From: Chloroflexota bacterium
GTDB lineage: Bacteria > Chloroflexota > Anaerolineae > Aggregatilineales > Phototrophicaceae
NCBI GenBank assembly: GCA_026713245.1
Contig: JAPOOU010000075.1
Span: 1 to 34,465 of the forward strand
DNA: 34,465 nt
Direction of reading: 5' to 3'
The notes beneath the pieces were generated by a model, which was given only the letters and a program-made list of their open reading frames with translations, searched no databases and had not been told where the DNA came from. Shown piece after piece: positions 30,145 through 34,465 of this stretch (its first letter is position 1; every line of letters starts with the position of its first letter). Position numbers and translations under genes: made by a program.

Positions 30145-31008
30145 TCAATCGTTGCCGCGAAGCGCGTAGAGTTCGATCCCCACGATAATAAATACGATGA
30201 CCAACATAACGGACAGCATGGCGGCGGACGCGCCCAAATCGCCGTAAAGGAAGCCGCGCCGATAAGTCTCGTACATGATCAAATTGGTCGATAGCTGCGG
30301 ACCACCAGAAGTGAGCAGCAAGATAGGCGCGAACATCAAGAAATTGGCGACCGTATCTGCAACCAGCACAAAAGCGAGCACACGGCGCAATAGCGGCAAG
30401 GTGATCCTGGTGAAAGACTGCCAGGCGTTAGCGCCGTCGATCTTCGCCGCTTCCAGTACGGGCGGCGGGATGTTCTGCAATCCCGCCAGAATGAACAGGC
30501 TCCAGAGCGGGACGCCGATCCAGGAAGCGATTAATATGATCGACCACAGCGCTTGATCTACCGAATGCAAAAACGGCTGTCGCGCTATGCCCCACTGCGT
30601 CAGTATCCCGTTGACCATGCCTGAGTTTTGGTCCAGCATCAGTCCCCAGACGATGGCGGTGACGTTTAGCGAAACGGCGATCGGCAGCAAATAGATACTT
30701 CTGAACAGGCCGATGCCGTGGACGCGCTGGTTAACCAATACCGCCAATCCCAGCGCCAGGACAATCTGAATCGGATTGACCAACAAGCTGAAAACAACGG
30801 TAACTTGTAAGGACTTCCAAAAAATGGGATCGTTAAAGATGCGGTTGTAATTGGCGAATCCCGCAAAAACGCGCTCGCCACTGCGCAATGATATGACAAA
30901 CATGCTTTCGAAAAGCGTGGCGATCGTCGGCATCAGATTGAAGACGACAAGCAAAAGCAGCGCTGGCAAGAGGAACAGATAGGGGACAAGATGTCTGCTG
31001 ACGCGCAT
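30145..31008 (-). CDS. Sugar ABC transporter permease, MalF/UgpA type
   Basis: This 287-residue inner-membrane protein is the partner permease. Seen: the first helix 'LVPYLFLLPALLLLVVFNLMP', then a short outer segment with 'FAGFANYNRIFNDPIFWKSL', the family mark between the first two helices. The EAA loop is 'PPPVLEAAKIDGANAWQSFTRITLP'. Six helices fit the UgpA type; the large extra loop of MalF itself is missing. The ATG at 31008 has no strong ribosome site. It lies 130 bp after the binding-protein stop, and the gap holds a stable hairpin that may lower its expression relative to the binding protein. Confidence 0.93.
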   Translation of the reverse strand: MRVSRHLVPYLFLLPALLLLVVFNLMPTIATLFESMFVISLRSGERVFAGFANYNRIFNDPIFWKSLQVTVVFSLLVNPIQIVLALGLAVLVNQRVHGIGLFRSIYLLPIAVSLNVTAIVWGLMLDQNSGMVNGILTQWGIARQPFLHSVDQALWSIILIASWIGVPLWSLFILAGLQNIPPPVLEAAKIDGANAWQSFTRITLPLLRRVLAFVLVADTVANFLMFAPILLLTSGGPQLSTNLIMYETYRRGFLYGDLGASAAMLSVMLVIVFIIVGIELYALRGND

Positions 31009-31086
31009 GGCTCAAGTCCATCCCAAGGCGAAGTACTGGCGGACTAGACTTTATGAGGTCGCTTCGGACTGTTTCAGGCGATTGGG

Positions 31087-31127
31087 CAAGGGGCAAGAGC
31101 TAGTGCCGCCGCAGCGCCTGCCCCTTG
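31087..31127 (-). terminator. Hairpin between binding-protein and permease genes
   Basis: CAAGGGGCA (31087-31095) and TGCCCCTTG (31119-31127) are perfect 9-bp arms with a 23-nt loop. It is 12 bp past the binding-protein stop on the minus strand. As in the other importer of this window, it could be a partial terminator or a 3' stabiliser for the binding-protein messenger. Confidence 0.5.
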
Positions 31128-31138
31128 ACGATCAGTAT

Positions 31139-32422
31139 TTAGCGATATTTCGCCATTTCGCTTTCGATGCGCTGAACAGCCAGATTCAGCGATTCCTCGA
31201 CATCGGCGCCATTACGGATATCCTGGAAGGTATTCTGCAAGATCTGCTCGTATTCCAGGAAGCCGACGGTCACAGCGCGCGGCCTTGGATTGACTGTCGC
31301 CTCGTCGGCTGCGGTACGCACGAACGACATCGGCGGCGCATCAAACTCTGCTTCGGTTGCAAAGAGCGCGAGCACCGACTGTTGAGCCGGGAAGTCGCCA
31401 CTGCCGCGCCGCCACCAGATTTCCGCGCCTTCGCCGGTTGAAATAAAGTGGACGAAGCGCGTGGCCGCATCGACATTTTCGGTGTTGGCGTTCACGCCGA
31501 TATGCCAACTGCCGGTGGGCGTGGCCGGTACGCCGTCAGCGAAGTAGGGATGCCGGGATACGCCCCATTCGATATCGAGATCGGCATTGTTCGCGAAGCG
31601 CGGGATATTCCAAGGTCCGCCGACGAACATGCAGATATTGCCCGTTTCGAAGATATCAGCGGGCCAGAATTCTTCGCCCTGCGGGGCAGCGTTCCAGACG
31701 TTGAACATGTTGTAGTAGTAGGTATAGGCTTCGATCCACTCTGGCGAATTGATCACGCCGTCTACCGTCAGCCCGTCGTCGCCAATTGCGGCCGCCCCAA
31801 GCGATTCTGGCAGGACCTGCAACTGGTAGATGCGCACCATTTGCTCCCAGATAAATCCCCAGACATCAGGCGTGCCGTCACCATTGTCATCAAAGGTCAT
31901 CTGCTGCGCGATGTCCGCGATCTCTTCCCAAGTCAGGCGATCATCCGCGCCTGGTGGCATCAAGCCAGCGCGGTCATAGCAACCCTTGTTGTAGAACAGC
32001 AGTTGCGTCGAGGTGCTGACGGGCGCGGCATAAAGTGTTCCCTCATAGGAACCGGCATTGACGGCCGCGGGCAACCAGTCTTCGACCTCATCGCCGGTGA
32101 ATACCGGGTCCAGCGGAAGTAGCCAGTTGCGGAAGGCGTAGCCGGATACCAGCGGCACATCGACCGAAATGACATCGGGAACTCCCGACCCGGCGCCCAA
32201 ACGCACCTGGATCTGGGCGAAGAGATCGTTAAAGCCGACTTGCTCGACTTCGACGGTCACATCGGGATTGCGCGCCTCGAATTCTTCGACGATCGCCTCG
32301 GTCGGCCAGTCCAGCGTCAACCAGGTGATCGTTGTCGGTTCATCCTGGGCGCTCGCCGGCGCCAGCATAATTATGAATATGCCAAGCAGCATCGTTACAA
32401 GCATCAATTTACGTGTTAACAC
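31139..32422 (-). CDS. Sugar ABC transporter substrate-binding protein, family 1
   Basis: This 427-residue exported protein is the receptor of the CUT1 importer. Seen: a signal peptide ('LMLVTMLLGIFIIMLAPASAQ', cleaved near residue 26), then 'TTITWLTLDWPTEAIVEEFEARNPDV', the family-1 start where the first lobe begins. Further on come 'GSGVPDVISVDVPLV', the hinge-side 'TQLLFYNKGCYDRAG', and 'PTGSWHIGVNANTENVDAATRFVHFIST', the second crossing. There is no lipobox. The start is a GTG at 32422 with the strong site 'AAGGAGGATCTACC'; an ATG six codons later is possible but has none. It is divergent from an inositol-dehydrogenase-like gene, with a 358-bp gap. Such pairs often share a substrate, so inositol or a related polyol is one guess for the ligand. 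Confidence 0.92.
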   Translation of the reverse strand: MLTRKLMLVTMLLGIFIIMLAPASAQDEPTTITWLTLDWPTEAIVEEFEARNPDVTVEVEQVGFNDLFAQIQVRLGAGSGVPDVISVDVPLVSGYAFRNWLLPLDPVFTGDEVEDWLPAAVNAGSYEGTLYAAPVSTSTQLLFYNKGCYDRAGLMPPGADDRLTWEEIADIAQQMTFDDNGDGTPDVWGFIWEQMVRIYQLQVLPESLGAAAIGDDGLTVDGVINSPEWIEAYTYYYNMFNVWNAAPQGEEFWPADIFETGNICMFVGGPWNIPRFANNADLDIEWGVSRHPYFADGVPATPTGSWHIGVNANTENVDAATRFVHFISTGEGAEIWWRRGSGDFPAQQSVLALFATEAEFDAPPMSFVRTAADEATVNPRPRAVTVGFLEYEQILQNTFQDIRNGADVEESLNLAVQRIESEMAKYR

Positions 32423-32780
32423 GGTAGATCCTCCTTGAAACTAACGAAAATGATTTGACCTTACAGTGGCTTGCCGGATGACTCAGCACCTGTTTATGTA
32501 AACCGCGACGCTCATGCGACGAGAGCGCTTACTATAAGGCATGAGCGCGGCGGGGCTGTTCGCCGGTTACGCGCCGAGCGGCTACTTAACGGTACTTTTT
32601 CATCGCGATAAATCAGACGGATTATAACGTTACAGTTGCCGATCCGCAATTCCCGCGCTCGTCAATATGATATGTGTGGCGGCCAAGCCTTTTGCGAAAT
32701 TGACCGACCTTGCTAAACTTTTGGGACGAAGTAGTGGCAACTTGTCAAACGCCAATTGAGCAGGGTCACGAGGAATTCGA
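32423..32780. other. Divergent intergenic region with repeat copy 3
   Basis: This 358-bp stretch separates the importer's binding-protein gene from the oxidoreductase gene. It contains a copy of the dispersed repeat and AT-rich stretches that may hold promoters, for example TATAAC near 32624 and TAAACT near 32714 on the plus strand, without convincing -35 boxes. I see no small gene in it. Confidence 0.5.
32493..32583 (-). repeat. Dispersed intergenic repeat, copy 3
   Basis: On the minus strand it has 'AGCCGCTCGGCGCGTAACC', 'GGCGAACAG', 'CGCGCTCATGC', 'TAGTAAGC' and 'TCTCGTCGCATGAGCG' in the order of copies 1 and 2. CGCTCATGC (32509-32517) and GCATGAGCG (32539-32547) are perfect 9-bp inverted arms 21 bp apart, so this copy can form a hairpin. 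Confidence 0.7.
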
Positions 32781-33806
32781 ATGAATGACGGGATTGTGAA
32801 CGTAGGCGTCATCGGGACAGGCATGATCGGCAGTTTGCACGCCGGGATTTTGTCGGGCCGCATAAATGGCGCCCGCGTCGTCGCGGTGATGGACCTTGAC
32901 GGCGATCGCGCTGCGGCGGCAGCGGCTAATTGTGGCGGCGCGCGCGTCTTTGCCGACGCCGGTGCGCTCATCGAGGCCGCGGACGTCGACGCTGTCCTGA
33001 TCGCCAGTCCGGACGCCTTCCACGCCAAGGGAGCGCTGGCCTGCATCGCCGCTGGCAAGCCGGTGCTTTGCGAGAAACCGATGGCGACCACGCGCGCCGA
33101 TGCCGAACGCATACTCCGCGCCGAGATAGCGGCCGGGCGCCGGCTGGTGCAGGTCGGCTTCATGCGCGAGTATGATCGCGCCCACAGAGCGCTGCTTGAT
33201 CTGTTGCGAAGCGGCGATATCGGCCGGGCGCTGCGCTTCAGAGGCATTCATATGAACCCCTACCGTTCGAGCCACGCAACAGTCGCTACGGTAATCGTCA
33301 ATTCCCTTATTCATGACATTCATTCGGCGCGATTCATGATGGGCGCGGAGATCACCGAAGCCTTCGTGCGCTGGGTGCCGGCGATCCCGAAAGATGCGCG
33401 ATCCGCCCGCTACGCGATCATTCACATCAGCTTCGATAGCGGCGCCATCGGAACGCTGGAATGGAGCGGCGACTCCGGTTACGGCTATGAAGTTGAGGTC
33501 GAGATCACCGGTGAAAATGGCGCGGCGGGGACCACCGGTGTCCACAGCCCGATATTGCGGCAGGGCGGCACACGGTCTCAAGCGATCACGCCGGATTGGC
33601 CCGATCGCTTCTTTGACGCGTACGTGGACGAGCTGGCGGCTTGGACAGGCTCGGTTTTGGCGGGACAAGCGACAGGTCCTTCGGCATGGGACGGCTATAT
33701 GTCCCTCGTCGTGGCTGAGGCCTGCATCAAGTCAACCGAGTCGGGTCAACCGGAACCGGTTGCTGGCATGGAACGCCCGGCGATGTATTTACCGCGCGGC
33801 GCGTAA
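32781..33806 (+). CDS. Inositol 2-dehydrogenase-like oxidoreductase (Gfo/Idh/MocA)
   Basis: This 341-residue protein is an NAD-dependent oxidoreductase close to myo-inositol 2-dehydrogenase (IolG). Seen: 'VGVIGTGMIGSLHAG' (GxGxxG), 'DAVLIASPDAFHA', the catalytic 'LCEKPMATT' (EKP), 'QVGFMREYDRAHRALLDLL', which is the IolG-type 'vGFMRrfD..y' mark, and 'IHDIHSARFMMGAEI' with the catalytic Asp/His pair. It begins at an ATG with 'GAGGAATTCGA' in front. It is divergent from a sugar importer. The stop codon TAA lies in a piece of the dispersed repeat ('GGCGCGTAACCGGCGA'), so the last residues 'PRGA' may be repeat-derived. The substrate may be inositol or another cyclic polyol or sugar. Confidence 0.92.
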   Translation: MNDGIVNVGVIGTGMIGSLHAGILSGRINGARVVAVMDLDGDRAAAAAANCGGARVFADAGALIEAADVDAVLIASPDAFHAKGALACIAAGKPVLCEKPMATTRADAERILRAEIAAGRRLVQVGFMREYDRAHRALLDLLRSGDIGRALRFRGIHMNPYRSSHATVATVIVNSLIHDIHSARFMMGAEITEAFVRWVPAIPKDARSARYAIIHISFDSGAIGTLEWSGDSGYGYEVEVEITGENGAAGTTGVHSPILRQGGTRSQAITPDWPDRFFDAYVDELAAWTGSVLAGQATGPSAWDGYMSLVVAEACIKSTESGQPEPVAGMERPAMYLPRGA

Positions 33807-33860
33807 CCGGCGAATCACCCGACCGCGCTCACAGCAGAAAGTGCAAGGAAGTCATGCGAC
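33793..33860 (+). repeat. Dispersed repeat, partial copy 4 at the gene end
   Basis: 'GCGCGGCGCGTAACCGGCGAA' matches the start of copies 2 and 3 nearly exactly; the rest ('GACCGCGCTCAC', 'GTCATGCGAC') is weaker. It overlaps the last codons and the stop of the oxidoreductase gene. Confidence 0.5.
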
Positions 33861-34014
33861 AAGATCTAATTACATGAGGACACAGGGAGCACAGAGAAAA
33901 CTATGGCTTAAGAGGAAATTCATCTCTCTGAGGAAGTTTGGATCGACAACATAGTCCGCAACTTACGCTGGATTTATAGCCTCAGTAGAAGCAATTAAGT
34001 CGCGCAAATAAGTG

Positions 34015-34144
34015 AGCCTTGTAGGGGCGACCGGCGGTCAGTGTCGGCGGTCAGTGTCTACGCGACCTACGCGACCAATCTGGCCGCCCGCTGCCGCTGC
34101 GACTTGTGATTTCGGGCGACATGGTATGTCGCCCCTACAAGGCT
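34015..34144. repeat. Inverted-repeat element with inner tandem repeats
   Basis: Perfect 17-bp arms AGCCTTGTAGGGGCGAC (34015-34031) and their reverse complement (34128-34144) bound a 130-bp unit. Inside are two tandem copies of GGCGGTCAGTGTC (34033-34058) and two of TACGCGACC (34059-34076). The reversed inner part ('GCGTAGACACTGACCG') resembles the left end near 310-355. It looks like a MITE or a folded intergenic repeat. Confidence 0.7.
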
Positions 34145-34245
34145 TGTCCGCTACTTGTGATGAACAGAAACCTAGGCGAGCCCTCCCTCGGATTTTTCGA
34201 GGACCCCTGGGCGCAAAGAGCGTCTCCCGCTCCCAAATTCCAATT

Positions 34246-34465
34246 CACTCGCGCGACCATATAGTCGCCCCTTTCTCCCGCCTTGTGATATCCTTTCCTT
34301 GCGCCGCCATCGAAAACCCGCGTCCGGCAGGCCTCGATCTGCCCGACGCCGCTCGCCGCTCGTCAAACCCGTTTCCAACCCTGCGCGCGGCTCAAACCGA
34401 GCGGCATTGTCCAATAAGGGCGCTAATGTCCGAAAAACTATTTCTTTTGTCCGTTTTCGGACAAA
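34246..34465 (-). repeat. End repeat A with phased GTCC/GGAC boxes (right copy)
   Basis: On the minus strand this matches the left copy: 'TTTTTCGGACATTAGCGCC', 'GGACAATG', and further on 'CTATATGGTCGCG'. GTCC/GGAC cores start at 34409, 34428, 34449 and 34459, spaced 19, 21 and 10 bp. The end TTTGTCCG-TTTT-CGGACAAA (34446-34465) is a perfect palindrome. The window stops here, so the element may continue. Confidence 0.7.

Larger units (their letters stand above)
33807..34465. other. Non-coding right end, repeat-rich
   Basis: No convincing gene is seen in these 659 bases. The only long frame in the track (34172-34414 minus) lies in repeat DNA. The stretch has the tail of repeat copy 4, an inverted-repeat element at 34015-34144, and the inverted partner of the left-end element from 34246 to the window end. 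Confidence 0.6.

Noticed and set aside
32766-33668. 300-residue minus ORF opposite the IolG-like gene
   Set aside because: Shadow ORF; the plus-strand product is a clear family member.

Overview
The window looks like a chromosomal piece of a GC-rich (roughly 55-60 %), Gram-negative-type or monoderm bacterium, most probably a member of the Chloroflexota (Anaerolineae-like). This is an inference from the style of the proteins: a family-5 solute-binding protein ending its signal with 'AMAQ', a 'VVVEVTAVPA'-type low-complexity linker after a membrane segment, many Gfo/Idh/MocA and PhyH enzymes beside sugar importers, and GntR-LacI hybrid regulators. No rRNA, tRNA or CRISPR array was seen.

Layout. 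1-766: non-coding, with a G10 run, a dispersed ~90-bp repeat and an array of GTCC/GGAC boxes. 767-4003: housekeeping-like genes (RraA-like protein, YchF GTPase, M20 peptidase). 4045-5098: a secreted SH3b/HExxH protein followed by a decayed fragment of a second copy. 5244-8560: two tandem acyl-CoA-dehydrogenase-like paralogues. 8708-12586: a minus-strand sugar-enzyme group (hexulose-phosphate synthase/KGPDC-like, Zn-alcohol dehydrogenase, xylose-isomerase-like TIM barrel) interrupted by a RhuM-family gene and an HNH-nuclease remnant. 12618-13004: small membrane protein.

13284-28649, plus strand: a large nutrient-uptake and catabolism block. It starts with a GntR-LacI-type regulator that has a perfect 10-bp-arm palindrome at its probable promoter, then a complete Opp/Dpp-type importer (binding protein, two permeases, two ATPases), then PhyH dioxygenase, a ROK kinase, a DUF4127 protein, a NanE-type ManNAc-6-phosphate epimerase and two Gfo/Idh/MocA oxidoreductases. 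ROK, DUF4127 and NanE overlap by 1-4 nt and are surely co-translated. The simplest reading is import and breakdown of an N-acetylated amino sugar or an oligosaccharide/sialic-acid-like compound, with ROK acting as ManNAc kinase and NanE giving GlcNAc-6-phosphate. The second ATPase is unusual: it is fused through a membrane segment to three near-identical extracytoplasmic beta-type repeats.

28710-29132: small lipoprotein after a clear terminator. 29226-32422, minus strand: a CUT1 sugar importer (binding protein, two permeases, no ATPase). 32781-33806: an inositol-dehydrogenase-like oxidoreductase, divergent from it. 33807-34465: non-coding, with two repeat elements; the last ~95 bp is an inverted copy of the GTCC/GGAC box array at the left end, so the window is flanked by inverted copies of the same element.
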